Below are positions 1-8,182 of a stretch of DNA of 64,000 bases, piece by piece. The stretch is from contig JAITTY010000012.1 of assembly GCA_031286695.1 (NCBI GenBank), positions 57,291 to 121,290 of the forward strand, in the 5' to 3' direction. Origin of the DNA: Sphingobacterium sp. (GTDB lineage: Bacteria > Bacteroidota > Bacteroidia > Sphingobacteriales > Sphingobacteriaceae). Below the pieces are notes generated by a model, which saw nothing but the letters and a program-made list of their open reading frames with translations, made no database searches and had not been told where the DNA came from. The position numbers and the translations under genes are program-made. Position 1 is the stretch's first letter. Every line of letters begins with the position of its first letter.

Positions 1-487
1 TACGTTCAGGCTCATTCACATAGCTGACCATCTTTTCAGCCACTTTAATTGCGCCCAAGCGCTCCACCGCCTTCTGAGAACGATAATTTTCCGCACCAAC
101 GTGTAGATAAATCCTGTCGACAAAATTGAATGCAAAATCAAACATCATCTCTTTCACCAGGGGATTGATCCCTGCTCCCCAATAAGCACGCGCATAAAAA
201 GTATACCCAACAAAAATAGATTTTTCGGTTTCATCGAGCCCATAATACCGCGTACTTCCGATACAAGTACCACTTGTCTTATCCAAGATCAAATAGGCAG
301 ATTTACTTGCCAAAGCACCTTCAAAAAATCCACGAAAAACATCTTCTTTCCATCGGTCTTTATTGGGATGCTGCTCCCAGATCAGAGGATCTCTGGCAAC
401 CTCGTAAAGCGTATCAAAATCCGCTGGTTCAATAATTCTTAATACGACCTTATCGTTTTCAAGTGTGTTGGGTGCGACAAACTTCAT
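1..487 (-). CDS. GNAT family N-acetyltransferase, truncated by the window edge
   Basis: The reverse strand encodes an open frame of 162 codons that starts with ATG at 487 and runs off the left edge, so the C-terminus is missing. The translation begins MKFVAPNTLENDKVVLRIIE and contains a segment reading VGYTFYARAYWGAGIN, which fits the acetyl-CoA-binding strand and loop of RimJ/RimL-like (Acetyltransf_3) GNAT enzymes. A later stretch, IYLHVGAENYRSQKAVERLG, is the usual N-x-R-S-x-x-A-x-E-x-x-G signature near the end of the fold. Such enzymes transfer an acetyl group from acetyl-CoA to amines on proteins or small molecules; the substrate cannot be read from the sequence. It diverges from the Crp/Fnr gene that follows. 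Confidence 0.85.
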   Translation of the reverse strand, partial: MKFVAPNTLENDKVVLRIIEPADFDTLYEVARDPLIWEQHPNKDRWKEDVFRGFFEGALASKSAYLILDKTSGTCIGSTRYYGLDETEKSIFVGYTFYARAYWGAGINPLVKEMMFDFAFNFVDRIYLHVGAENYRSQKAVERLGAIKVAEKMVSYVNEPER

Positions 488-734
488 GAGACACATTTAT
501 AGTTTTAGCGATTCAAAATATTCTAATTCCTACAGAAGATACCAATTATTGATGAAACTATCTGAATTACGGCAATATCCAGTCAAATATTACACCAAAA
601 TGTCGATTCCAAGGCACTTATGATAAAACTACAAGCTAAGCAGTTATCAGCTGCTGAATGATTTTACATCAGAATTGACTGGAATATGTGAGCTTGTTAA
701 ATTAGCATCGCAAAATTTCGTATTTTACAGCCAA

Positions 735-1322
735 ATGGAACAATTCAAGGAATTTGTAAAACAACGTATTGATGTCACCGAAGAAGAGCTTGATGACATT
801 GTTTCACGTTATCAAGTAAGGAAAATAAAGAAAAAAGAATATTTTCTCCGGGCGGGAGAAGTCTGTCACTATGAAGCCTACGTGATCAGTGGTTTATTTA
901 AATCATTCTATGTCACTGCTGATGGCATTGAACATATCCTACAGTTTGCGATTGAAGATTGGTGGATTGGTGATATTGCCAGCTTTAATTATCAGGAACC
1001 GGCACTGCAAAACATCCAGGCGTTGGAAAACTCCATCGTGCTGACCCTTTCCAAAAAAGATAAAGACAAGCTTTACGAAGACCATCCAATCTTTGAAAAG
1101 CTCTCGCGGATAATGGCCCAACGCGCCCAGATTGCATCTCAGCACCGTATTATCTCAGGCATAGGTTTTACAGCGCAGGAGCGCTACCTAGATTTCATCA
1201 AAAGGTATCCAAAAATCTATCCGAGAATTTCCAATATGCAACTAGCTTCTTATCTTGGTGTCACGCAAGAGTTTTTAAGCCGGCTAAAAAGGCAAATATT
1301 GAAGCCTAAAAGAAATTCTTGA
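735..1322 (+). CDS. Crp/Fnr family transcriptional regulator
   Basis: A 195-residue protein starting MEQFKEFVKQRIDV. The frame is open to an ATG at 675, but the extra 20 residues look unlike this family, so I start at 735. The N-terminal two thirds are a cyclic-nucleotide-binding-like beta barrel (around FLRAGEVCHYEAYVISGLFK), and the C-terminus carries a helix-turn-helix (SNMQLASYLGVTQEFLSRLK) that would bind DNA. No cysteine cluster is seen, so it is not an iron-sulfur Fnr. In Bacteroidota these stand-alone regulators usually respond to unknown small molecules. It lies 104 bases upstream of yceI on the same strand and divergent from the GNAT gene; control of either neighbour is only inference. 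Confidence 0.85.
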   Translation: MEQFKEFVKQRIDVTEEELDDIVSRYQVRKIKKKEYFLRAGEVCHYEAYVISGLFKSFYVTADGIEHILQFAIEDWWIGDIASFNYQEPALQNIQALENSIVLTLSKKDKDKLYEDHPIFEKLSRIMAQRAQIASQHRIISGIGFTAQERYLDFIKRYPKIYPRISNMQLASYLGVTQEFLSRLKRQILKPKRNS

Positions 1323-1426
1323 CCTACATCAATTTTTTCTTTGTTAGTTTATCCCACCTTTGCAAAAGCTTGTTCAAACAAACATTTTGAACTTTTGAAA
1401 GTTAGATAAATAAAAAAGAAAACAAC

Positions 1427-2020
1427 ATGAATAAATTTTTCCAAATTTTGGCTGTAGCAGTATTAATGGTTAATGTTGCTGTAGCACAAGTAAAATGGTC
1501 TGCAGACCCTGCGCATACAAATGCAAGATTCGATGTAAAACACCTTGGAATCAGCTTTGTTGACGGTGAATTCACAAAGGTAGAAGGTACAGTTGAAACT
1601 GCAACAGGAACAGGTTTTAACAATGCCAAAGTTAATTTCTCCATCGACGTCAATAGCATCGATACACGTATCGCTGCCCGTGACAACCACTTAAAGACCG
1701 ATGATTTCTTTGCTGCGGAAAAATTCCCTAAAATGACATTAAAGTCTATCAGTTTTAAAAATGCGAAAGTAAAAGGAAAATATATTATGGTAGCAGATTT
1801 GACGATCCGTGATGTAACGAAAAAAGTAACTTTCGACGTGACTCAAAATGGCGGAATCATTACTGATCCTTGGGGAAAAACACGTGCGGGCTTTACTGCT
1901 AAAACAAAAATTAACCGTCAGGATTTCGGTATGAAATACAATGACAAATTACCTTCCGGTGTAGAAGCCGTAGCTTCTGATGTGGATATCATTGTAAATA
2001 CCGAATTGGTATTGAACTAA
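1427..2020 (+). CDS. YceI family protein, secreted
   Basis: A 197-residue protein with a signal peptide (MNKFFQILAVAVLMVNVAVA, cleavage before Q21). The mature part opens with VKWSADPAHTNARFDVKHLG, the typical YceI start, and continues as an all-beta lipocalin-like barrel. Family members bind isoprenoid-type lipids in the periplasm. The exact ligand here is unknown. The length matches the family. A strong hairpin terminator follows immediately, so it is probably transcribed alone or with the upstream Crp/Fnr gene. Confidence 0.92.
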   Translation: MNKFFQILAVAVLMVNVAVAQVKWSADPAHTNARFDVKHLGISFVDGEFTKVEGTVETATGTGFNNAKVNFSIDVNSIDTRIAARDNHLKTDDFFAAEKFPKMTLKSISFKNAKVKGKYIMVADLTIRDVTKKVTFDVTQNGGIITDPWGKTRAGFTAKTKINRQDFGMKYNDKLPSGVEAVASDVDIIVNTELVLN

Positions 2021-2049
2021 TTGAAAAATAATAAATCACACAAACTTGG

Positions 2050-2085
2050 CGGGTATCCTATTTCACATAGGATACCCGTCTTTTT
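2050..2085 (+). terminator. Intrinsic terminator of yceI
   Basis: An 11-bp perfect stem (CGGGTATCCTA at 2050-2060 with TAGGATACCCG at 2068-2078) and a 7-base loop, followed by TCTTTTT. The T-run overlaps the end of the convergent SDR gene, whose stop codon sits at 2084-2086. Confidence 0.9.
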
Positions 2086-2869
2086 AGAAGCCTTTTAACA
2101 TCCCGCCGTCCAGCGGAATATTTGTACCAGTTAGATAACTAGCATATTCCGAGCAGAGAAAAGCGACGAGATAACCATATTCTTCGGGTTTACCCAAGCG
2201 CTGTGCAGGAACCTGTTTTAACCGCAATTGCAGTGCCTCCCCATAGGATATACCCAAACGTTGCGCATCTAGCTTAGTTAACGACTGAATGCGATCCGTA
2301 TCAAACAAACCCGTTAAGATACTGTTGACAGTCACGCCGTCTTTGGCGACATCCTCAGCCAGCGATTTGCTCCAACTAATCAATGCTGTACGAATTGTAT
2401 TGGACAATACTAAATTGGACACCGGTTCTTTCACAGTAGAAGAAGAAACATTAATAATACGGCCATATCCGTTTGCCAGCATATAAGGCAGCGCGCAAGA
2501 GGTCGTATAACAGTGGTTTTGAAACAACAGTTCAAAAGCGTGCTGGTAATCCGCTAGATTTTTTTGGTCTATGGTGCCCGCTTGAGGGCCATTTGAATTG
2601 TTGATCAATATATCGACCTTATTTGATTGAAAATAATGTTCGATCTGTTTTTTGTAGGCTTCGTGATCGTTATAATCCACCAGAATATATTGGTGAATCT
2701 GTCCCTTTGACCTGTCAAGACCTTCACAGGTACGCTGTAACTTTTCCTCATGACGGGAAGCCAGCGTTACCGACACACCGCAAGAAGCGAGCACCTGGGC
2801 AATCCCCGCACCTATACCTGCAGAGCTCGCTCCAATTAATGCTTTTTTCCCATGTAGATTGATTTCCAT
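2084..2869 (-). CDS. SDR family oxidoreductase with non-canonical active site
   Basis: A 261-residue Rossmann-fold protein. The cofactor motif is clear (G13-A-S-S-A-G18-I-G20), followed by an NNSNG version of the NNAG motif near residue 90 and a serine run at 142-144. At the place of the catalytic Tyr-x-x-x-Lys there is Ser156-N-T-I-Arg160, so both key residues are replaced. I recall similar SN-x-x-R variants within the SDR superfamily, so the change may define a subgroup rather than a dead gene. The C-terminus (YLTGTNIPLDGGM) is standard. Substrate is unknown. It sits downstream of the UbiB-like gene on the same strand, with 76 bases between them. Confidence 0.85.
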   Translation of the reverse strand: MEINLHGKKALIGASSAGIGAGIAQVLASCGVSVTLASRHEEKLQRTCEGLDRSKGQIHQYILVDYNDHEAYKKQIEHYFQSNKVDILINNSNGPQAGTIDQKNLADYQHAFELLFQNHCYTTSCALPYMLANGYGRIINVSSSTVKEPVSNLVLSNTIRTALISWSKSLAEDVAKDGVTVNSILTGLFDTDRIQSLTKLDAQRLGISYGEALQLRLKQVPAQRLGKPEEYGYLVAFLCSEYASYLTGTNIPLDGGMLKGF

Positions 2870-2903
2870 ACTTTCTTGTTTTCCGTTTGTTGTTTATATT
2901 CAA

Positions 2904-2921
2904 TCGAAACCAAAAGGTTTC
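2904..2921 (-). repeat. Small hairpin between the UbiB-like gene and the SDR gene
   Basis: CGAAACC and GGTTTCG form a perfect 7-bp stem with a four-base loop in the 76-base gap between two co-directional genes. No clear U-tract follows on the minus strand (it reads ATTGAATAT), so it is a weak terminator or a transcript-stability element at most. Confidence 0.45.
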
Positions 2922-2945
2922 GCTCAACCTAATATATGTATGTGA

Positions 2946-4598
2946 TTAGTCATTATCTTTGGCACGGATCATAGCAATAAATAAATAGACAGCAAAGACC
3001 CATGCCGACGCCAGACATATCCAAGCAAATACAGGGATCCCCCACCACTGTGGTTCTACCCTTGCCACGATAACCATTCCGCCCAATAGATTGAGCGACA
3101 TAAACATAATACCAATAACGATGCGATTGACACCTTTGCGGAGGATTGTATTAAAGGATCGTGCACTGATCAGGCGATGGTTGAGTGTGAAATTTCCTGT
3201 CCGAAATAAGCGCACAAGAGCGCGCATATCCTCTGGAAGTTTTTCGACATCGCGTGCAAAAGATTCAATTTTATGTTTTCCTTTTTTGAAGATGGCCTCC
3301 GGAGAGAGCCGCTCCATCATAATCCTTCGTGCAAAAGGTTTGATACTCTCCATAATATTGAGATCAGGATACAATTGGCGCCCGATACCTTCCATCAAGG
3401 AGATGCCCCGCATCAATTGATAGATATACTCCGGAAAGTACAAGCGATTGTCACCAATGATTTTCCACAATTTATTAAACAATAAATCTAAACTCAGATC
3501 GCCGAGCGATACATTATCGATCATATCAAAGATCTCATAGAGAGATCGTTCAAACTGATTACGATCTGGAATATGGCTAACCACAGCAACATCTTCAATC
3601 ACGTCTGCAAGTCGGACAGCATCTTCGGAAATCGCCGATTGAATAAATTCTTCAAGCTGCCTACGGTCAATGCCCAATAATTTACCCATATTTCCAAAAT
3701 CCAAAAAAGCGATCCGCCCATCTGGCATCACCATCATATTCCCGGGATGGGGATCGCCATGGAAGAAACCATGAATAATCACCTGCTCCAGGTACAAATT
3801 GATTCCATTTTTTACCAATGTCTGGACATCCATTCCCCGGCGCTTAATTTCCACGGCATCGGTTACCTTGAAACCATCAAGATATTCCATACATAGAACA
3901 CGATCCGAGGAGAGTTCAGGATAAACCCGAGGTACTTTAATCAGCTTATTCCCTTTAAAGTTCTTTGCGAAACGTTCAATGTTATGCCGCTCAATCACCA
4001 AAGACATCTCTTCCTGCAAAGTCATTGCGAAAGACTCAACAATCAGCGAAAGATTCAGGTTTTCCAATGCATCATTGTACATGGTCAGAATTTTGGCAAT
4101 ATCACGCATGAGCGCCAGATCAACGCGCATAACCTCATCAATGCCCGGACGGCGGACTTTCAAAACCGTTTGGGTTCCATCTTTTAAAGTCGCGCGATAC
4201 ACCTGCGCAATAGAGGCAGCAGCAAAAGGTTCGGCAGCAATCTCCTGGAAATGCGCTTCAATATCCAGATCAAGTTCCTCCGCCAGATAAGATCTAACAT
4301 CAACTTCAAAAGGCGGAACATTATCCTCAAGGCGCTTAAGTTCATCAACAAGATCTTTGGGCAACAATCCTTCCCGCGTAGAAGCAGATTGACCAAGCTT
4401 GATAAAAGCAGGACCGAGTTCCTCAAGCGCCATGCGAATACGGGCATAAACACTGATATTATCGACGTCAATAGCTTGTTCTACGGCTGATCTGGATCCT
4501 TTCCACGGCAATCGAGCGATCGCATCTTTAAAACCATACTTGGCCAATATACTTAGGATCTGGGAACTGCGCTGTAACTTCTTTGTCGGATTATACAT
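2946..4598 (-). CDS. ABC1/UbiB (AarF) family atypical kinase
   Basis: A 550-residue protein if started at MYNPTKKL (ATG at 4598); the frame is open to 4646 but the extra 16 residues are unconvincing. It has the UbiB-family hallmarks: a KxGQ motif (K67-L-G-Q70), an alanine-rich loop (AAAS at 126-129) replacing the glycine loop, a candidate ATP lysine at 147, the catalytic HGDPHPGN at 280-287 and DFG at 300-302. Two hydrophobic helices close the C-terminus, giving a membrane anchor. Family members support quinone biosynthesis or lipid homeostasis through ATPase or kinase activity. In a menaquinone-using Bacteroidota a role in isoprenoid-quinone handling is inference. Confidence 0.9.
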   Translation of the reverse strand: MYNPTKKLQRSSQILSILAKYGFKDAIARLPWKGSRSAVEQAIDVDNISVYARIRMALEELGPAFIKLGQSASTREGLLPKDLVDELKRLEDNVPPFEVDVRSYLAEELDLDIEAHFQEIAAEPFAAASIAQVYRATLKDGTQTVLKVRRPGIDEVMRVDLALMRDIAKILTMYNDALENLNLSLIVESFAMTLQEEMSLVIERHNIERFAKNFKGNKLIKVPRVYPELSSDRVLCMEYLDGFKVTDAVEIKRRGMDVQTLVKNGINLYLEQVIIHGFFHGDPHPGNMMVMPDGRIAFLDFGNMGKLLGIDRRQLEEFIQSAISEDAVRLADVIEDVAVVSHIPDRNQFERSLYEIFDMIDNVSLGDLSLDLLFNKLWKIIGDNRLYFPEYIYQLMRGISLMEGIGRQLYPDLNIMESIKPFARRIMMERLSPEAIFKKGKHKIESFARDVEKLPEDMRALVRLFRTGNFTLNHRLISARSFNTILRKGVNRIVIGIMFMSLNLLGGMVIVARVEPQWWGIPVFAWICLASAWVFAVYLFIAMIRAKDND

Positions 4599-4805
4599 AA
4601 CGGACAATGGTTTTCGATAACAATATACGAAATATCCATGCCCCAAAACACAAACACTTATAAAAACGAAGCGGATATTCCATATGGACTAAAAAAACTA
4701 TGAATAAGCATATGAAACAAAAACCTTACCTATTTTGGTTCTAATCATTTTGACTAGAAAATCCAAGTCTTCAGCAGCACTGCAGACATAAGGGGATACA
4801 GTAAA

Positions 4806-5447
4806 CTATTCCGTCTCCATTTGATCCAATTTCTCCTTGATCTGTGTGATATACCTACCGTAATAGCAACGAATCATAATTTCTGTCAGACCAAAAACAA
4901 GGATGATAGAGATAATTGCGGAAAGAATCATCCAAACAATAAAGTTGGGTTCTTTTTCGAAAGTTTCCTTGAAATGGTATAATCGATCAAACCATACGGT
5001 AGTTCGGCTCTGTGCTATCATAATAAGATACAAAAATAAAGCTTGCGGGATCATCACATAGGCCGCAATACGATAGGTCTCTACGGCATACTTCAAATCG
5101 TAATACAGCTTGAGCAAGTGTTCTTTAGAAGCCAACAACTCGATCTTTTTCGTGCTCTTTACCAAATAAAAGAACCTCCTGTAATATAAAAGACTTGATA
5201 ACGATATTTGTACGATAAAAAAGTAATACGCAAATGCTGCATAACCTTCAATCTTATATATCGGCAAAATAGGAACCAAAAACAGAAACCCCATACAAAC
5301 GACCCAAGAGATAAACTCGCGTTTGATATTCTTGCGGAGTTTGCTCATGATATTGCCGACTTCCTTATAGTATTTGAGATTTGGATTCTGTAAATCCTCA
5401 TCTGTAGGCTGTTCCTGCCAAGATTTTTTTAACTCATCAAAATTCAT
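4806..5447 (-). CDS. Membrane protein encoded with the ECF sigma factor
   Basis: A 213-residue protein with a soluble, charged N-terminus (about residues 1-45) and four hydrophobic segments near residues 46-65, 70-90, 130-150 and 170-195. I do not recognise a named domain. Its start overlaps the end of the ECF sigma factor gene by 11 bases, so the two are translationally coupled. In this position an anti-sigma factor or sigma-regulated membrane protein is expected; the cytoplasmic N-terminal region followed by helices fits a membrane-tethered anti-sigma, but no zinc-binding anti-sigma motif (HxxxCxxC) is present. The function is therefore inferred from context only. Confidence 0.75.
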   Translation of the reverse strand: MNFDELKKSWQEQPTDEDLQNPNLKYYKEVGNIMSKLRKNIKREFISWVVCMGFLFLVPILPIYKIEGYAAFAYYFFIVQISLSSLLYYRRFFYLVKSTKKIELLASKEHLLKLYYDLKYAVETYRIAAYVMIPQALFLYLIMIAQSRTTVWFDRLYHFKETFEKEPNFIVWMILSAIISIILVFGLTEIMIRCYYGRYITQIKEKLDQMETE

Positions 5448-5940
5448 ACTTGTATTTTTTAATGATTTGTTGAATTCGCTCCTTCGTGCGGTTTAATTTT
5501 ACGCGGGCATTGACTTCCGATATACCCAGATTTTCTGCAATCTCGCGATGGCTCTGACCTTCCAAAAACAAAAAGATAAGCGCCTTTTCGATTGCATTGA
5601 GTTCTTGAACCGCCTGATAAAAGACTTTTAGCTGCTCGTCTTTATCGCTGTCATAAGTTTCTTCTGCAAAATCGTGCCGTTCCTCTAACACATCATAAAT
5701 CTGATGTTTCTTTTCTTTTTTTAAGAATACCATTGCGGTATTGAGGGCGACACGGTACATCCATGTTGAAAATTTACTCTGTTGCTTAAATGTCCCATAG
5801 GATTTCCACAGCTGATAGACGATCTCCTGATACAGATCTTGCCGCCCCTCATGATCATCCATATACATGCGGCTCACCTTAACGAGAATACCTTTATTCT
5901 CGTCAATCAGTCGAAGAAATTCTATTTCCGATGGGTTCAC
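5437..5940 (-). CDS. RNA polymerase ECF sigma factor (sigma-70 family)
   Basis: A 167-residue protein with sigma region 2 (about residues 20-85, including DLYQEIVYQLWKSYGTF and the KFSTWMYRVALNTA segment that binds the -10 element and core enzyme) and sigma region 4 (about 108-160, with IAENLGISEVNARVKLNRTK as the helix-turn-helix that reads the -35 region). Length is typical for ECF factors. It is the first gene of a two-gene unit with the downstream membrane protein, overlapping by 11 bases. The regulon and inducing signal cannot be read here. Confidence 0.93.
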   Translation of the reverse strand: MNPSEIEFLRLIDENKGILVKVSRMYMDDHEGRQDLYQEIVYQLWKSYGTFKQQSKFSTWMYRVALNTAMVFLKKEKKHQIYDVLEERHDFAEETYDSDKDEQLKVFYQAVQELNAIEKALIFLFLEGQSHREIAENLGISEVNARVKLNRTKERIQQIIKKYKYEF

Positions 5941-6057
5941 CTAGCGATTTTTCTTTAAATATATTTAGGTAATAAGTATAGCAAACAAACAAAGTGTTAC
6001 AGCTTTATTTAAAAATATGTAAATTGTTATTAAAAAAGAGGCTAATCGTAGAAGATT

Positions 6058-6495
6058 ATGGAAAATATATTTTATCAAGGCCAGGTTATATGGGCGCAGA
6101 TCGATGCAAATAGACATATGCGACACTCTGCTTATGCTGATATTTGTGCACAGGCCCGCAGTAATATGTTGAACAAAATGGGTTTTTCGCTGGATAAATT
6201 TGCCGAATTTCATATCGGTCCGATTTTGTTCAGGGAGGAACTTATCTATTTTAAAGAAGTCCATTTAGATGAATATGTACAGGTAAAAGTAGAACTGACA
6301 AAATACAATAAAACAAATAGTCGTTTTTCATTTATACATCAGGTTTTTCGTGATGACGGAGTTTTATGCTGTACCGTCAACGTCGATGGTGCCTGGCTGG
6401 ACCTTCAAAAGCGAAAATTAACGAAATTGCCAGAAGAGATGGAGCCTTATCTTGCCAGAATTCCCCGATCTGCAAACTATGAGGAAACCGAATAG
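6058..6495 (+). CDS. Acyl-CoA thioesterase, hotdog fold (4HBT)
   Basis: A 145-residue single hotdog domain. The segment WAQIDANRHMRHSAYADICAQAR matches the YbgC/4HBT active-site region (D-x-N-x-H-x-x-x-x-x-Y) at about residues 16-27. Related enzymes hydrolyse acyl-CoA thioesters in the cytoplasm; chain length cannot be told from the sequence. It diverges from the ECF sigma factor and converges on hsp20, with a hairpin between. Confidence 0.88.
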   Translation: MENIFYQGQVIWAQIDANRHMRHSAYADICAQARSNMLNKMGFSLDKFAEFHIGPILFREELIYFKEVHLDEYVQVKVELTKYNKTNSRFSFIHQVFRDDGVLCCTVNVDGAWLDLQKRKLTKLPEEMEPYLARIPRSANYEETE

Positions 6496-6532
6496 TCTTT
6501 CCGTCAAATCAAGACTGTCCTTATAAAAGAAA

Positions 6533-6567
6533 AATCCCTCGGAACACAAACGGAATTCCGAGGGATT
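6533..6567 (-). terminator. Terminator between thioesterase and hsp20
   Basis: A perfect 12-bp stem (AATCCCTCGGAA at 6533-6544 with TTCCGAGGGATT at 6556-6567). The T-rich tail lies on the minus-strand side, so it mainly serves hsp20, but it could also stop plus-strand transcripts from the thioesterase gene. Confidence 0.8.
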
Positions 6568-6653
6568 AAAACATAAACTAAACCTAAAAACTATTGTCTT
6601 TTATTCACCTTTTGGTCATTTCCAAAATGAACTATTTCTTGTGTGTTGTTGAG

Positions 6654-7097
6654 TTATTTCACTTCAATCAAACGTTTTGCGATGATTGCATCTTCTTTCT
6701 TGCCAACAGTCAAAATTAATATCCCACCTTCATAGGCAGCCTCGATATTGCTGTAATCTACCGTCTCTGGTAATGTAAATGACCGTGAGAATGAAGAGTA
6801 ATTGAATTCTTTTTTGCTGTATAATTTTTCTTCACTCACACTTTCTTCTTTTTTCTCAGCTGAAATCGTAATTAGATTTTTATCCACATTGATTTTAAAA
6901 TCAGATTTATCCAATCCAGGTGCTGCCATTTCAACTTTAAATGATTTTTCGGATTCGGATATATTTACCGCTGGCACACGGGATACCAAACGATCTGAGA
7001 TAAAGTTATCATTGAATAAATTGTCGAATACAGTATTTACAAATGGATTTACTGCATCAGTGTTTAAACTTTTTGTCGGGAATTTAATTAATGCCAT
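6654..7097 (-). CDS. hsp20: Hsp20/alpha-crystallin small heat shock protein
   Basis: A 147-residue protein with the alpha-crystallin domain at about residues 42-135 (AVNISESEKSFKVEMAAPG, then the NKNLITISAEKKEE strands and YEGGILILTVGKKE). The C-terminal tail has an LIEV sequence, a version of the I-x-I/V oligomerisation motif. These are ATP-independent holdases that keep denatured proteins soluble. The gene has an unusually strong Shine-Dalgarno for this phylum (see the separate entry), suggesting translational or stress-linked control. Confidence 0.95.
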   Translation of the reverse strand: MALIKFPTKSLNTDAVNPFVNTVFDNLFNDNFISDRLVSRVPAVNISESEKSFKVEMAAPGLDKSDFKINVDKNLITISAEKKEESVSEEKLYSKKEFNYSSFSRSFTLPETVDYSNIEAAYEGGILILTVGKKEDAIIAKRLIEVK

Positions 7098-7106
7098 TTT
7101 TTGTGT

Positions 7107-7112
7107 CCTCCT
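7107..7112 (-). promoter_or_regulatory. Strong Shine-Dalgarno (AGGAGG) before hsp20
   Basis: A perfect AGGAGG on the minus strand, 9 bases upstream of the hsp20 ATG. Bacteroidia mostly initiate without Shine-Dalgarno pairing, so a full-length match is notable and also confirms the start codon at 7097. Confidence 0.8.
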
Positions 7113-7393
7113 AATTTTTTGTTTTATTGTTGTTAAGCTTTTTTGTTCTAACTATTTGAAAGGTGATATTCAATTAACGTACCACCCCTATTTAAAAGAC
7201 AAAATGTCACTTTAAAACAAAAACAAATGCCATTTTGACTTAAACAAAAGCTATTTTGCTACGAGTGAGTGACCTATTTGTCATCGCCCCCTCCCCATGC
7301 AAGGACAGCCCCTTACATAGATTAACGTGTAAGAGGGAAAACAGTTTATCACAAATTGTTATTTTTTTATGAAGAGCATTACTCAAAAAACCG
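7113..7393. other. Non-coding gap upstream of hsp20
   Basis: About 280 AT-rich bases between the AAA ATPase gene and hsp20, both on the minus strand. A small dyad, GACAAAATGTC, lies near 7198-7208, and A/T-rich half-repeats surround it. I do not see a TAnnTTTG promoter, a classical CIRCE element or a convincing ORF. The heat-shock promoter of hsp20 should lie here. Confidence 0.5.
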
Positions 7394-8113
7394 TTAAGGT
7401 TTATGTTGTTCAAGCGTAGCAATCAATAGGGATTTGACCGCATTATAAATATAGTCCTTGGCTTCCGCGTAGGAGATCCCATAGCGTCGTGGAACGCCAT
7501 CTGAATAATGTGGAAATGGCGTAAATAGTTTATCATAATAGGCATCTAGCTGTACCGTACTCGGTAGTTCAAAAGCTAAACGAAGTTGAAAACGCCGGAT
7601 AATGGCTGTATCCAATATTTCGGGATGATTCGTTGCCGCAATCAACACCGCCTCAGCTGGAAAATAATCGATCAGCTGTATAATGGTATTCACGAGACGC
7701 CGCATCTCCCCCACATCCTTTTCTTCACTGATCCGCGCTTTTCCGATCTGATCGAATTCGTCTAAAAACAGAACCGCTTTTTCACGCCCTGCTTTATCAA
7801 AAACCTGTTTAATATGCTGCGAAGTCTCCCCAATACGAGAAGAAATGAGGTTACTCAAATTCAACACATAAATTGGTTTCTCTAGTGCAGTTGCCAGCGC
7901 TTTCGCCGTTGTTGTCTTTCCACAGCCAGAATAACCATGCAGTAAAATCTTATTGCTAACCGGCAGACCGTATTGTGAAAGCTCTTTGATATAACGATGT
8001 TCTTTAATCAGCTGATGGAGTTTCTGACGGCTTTCTTCTTCCAAGAAAACGTCTTCCAATGCTATCTTTTCCTTATCAGCAATGACAAGATCGTAAATAT
8101 TCATAATGTTCAT
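7394..8113 (-). CDS. Small stand-alone AAA ATPase
   Basis: A 239-residue protein consisting essentially of one AAA domain: Walker A GYSGCGKT at 60-67, Walker B VLFLDEFD at 114-121, sensor ATN at 160-162 and arginine-finger candidates RR at 173-174. No protease, zinc or substrate-recognition domain is attached. The start could also be the second methionine (residue 4). It lies 69 bases downstream of folB on the same strand. Resemblance is to Ycf46/Vps4-like remodelling ATPases; partner and target are unknown. Known AAA-subtilase pairs come to mind, but no subtilase is nearby. Confidence 0.85.
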   Translation of the reverse strand: MNIMNIYDLVIADKEKIALEDVFLEEESRQKLHQLIKEHRYIKELSQYGLPVSNKILLHGYSGCGKTTTAKALATALEKPIYVLNLSNLISSRIGETSQHIKQVFDKAGREKAVLFLDEFDQIGKARISEEKDVGEMRRLVNTIIQLIDYFPAEAVLIAATNHPEILDTAIIRRFQLRLAFELPSTVQLDAYYDKLFTPFPHYSDGVPRRYGISYAEAKDYIYNAVKSLLIATLEQHKP

Positions 8114-8182
8114 TTAAGACTATCAGGTAACCGGCCACAAACCTAGATCTTCCGTTCGATATACAGCTGGTCCAGTTTGGTT

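Noticed and set aside
7150-7270. Repeated AAATGnCATTTT-like elements as a heat-shock operator
   Set aside because: They are loose, AT-rich and do not match CIRCE or another known operator.
7394-8113. A defence-type AAA-subtilase system
   Set aside because: No subtilase or other effector gene is adjacent; neighbours are folB and hsp20.
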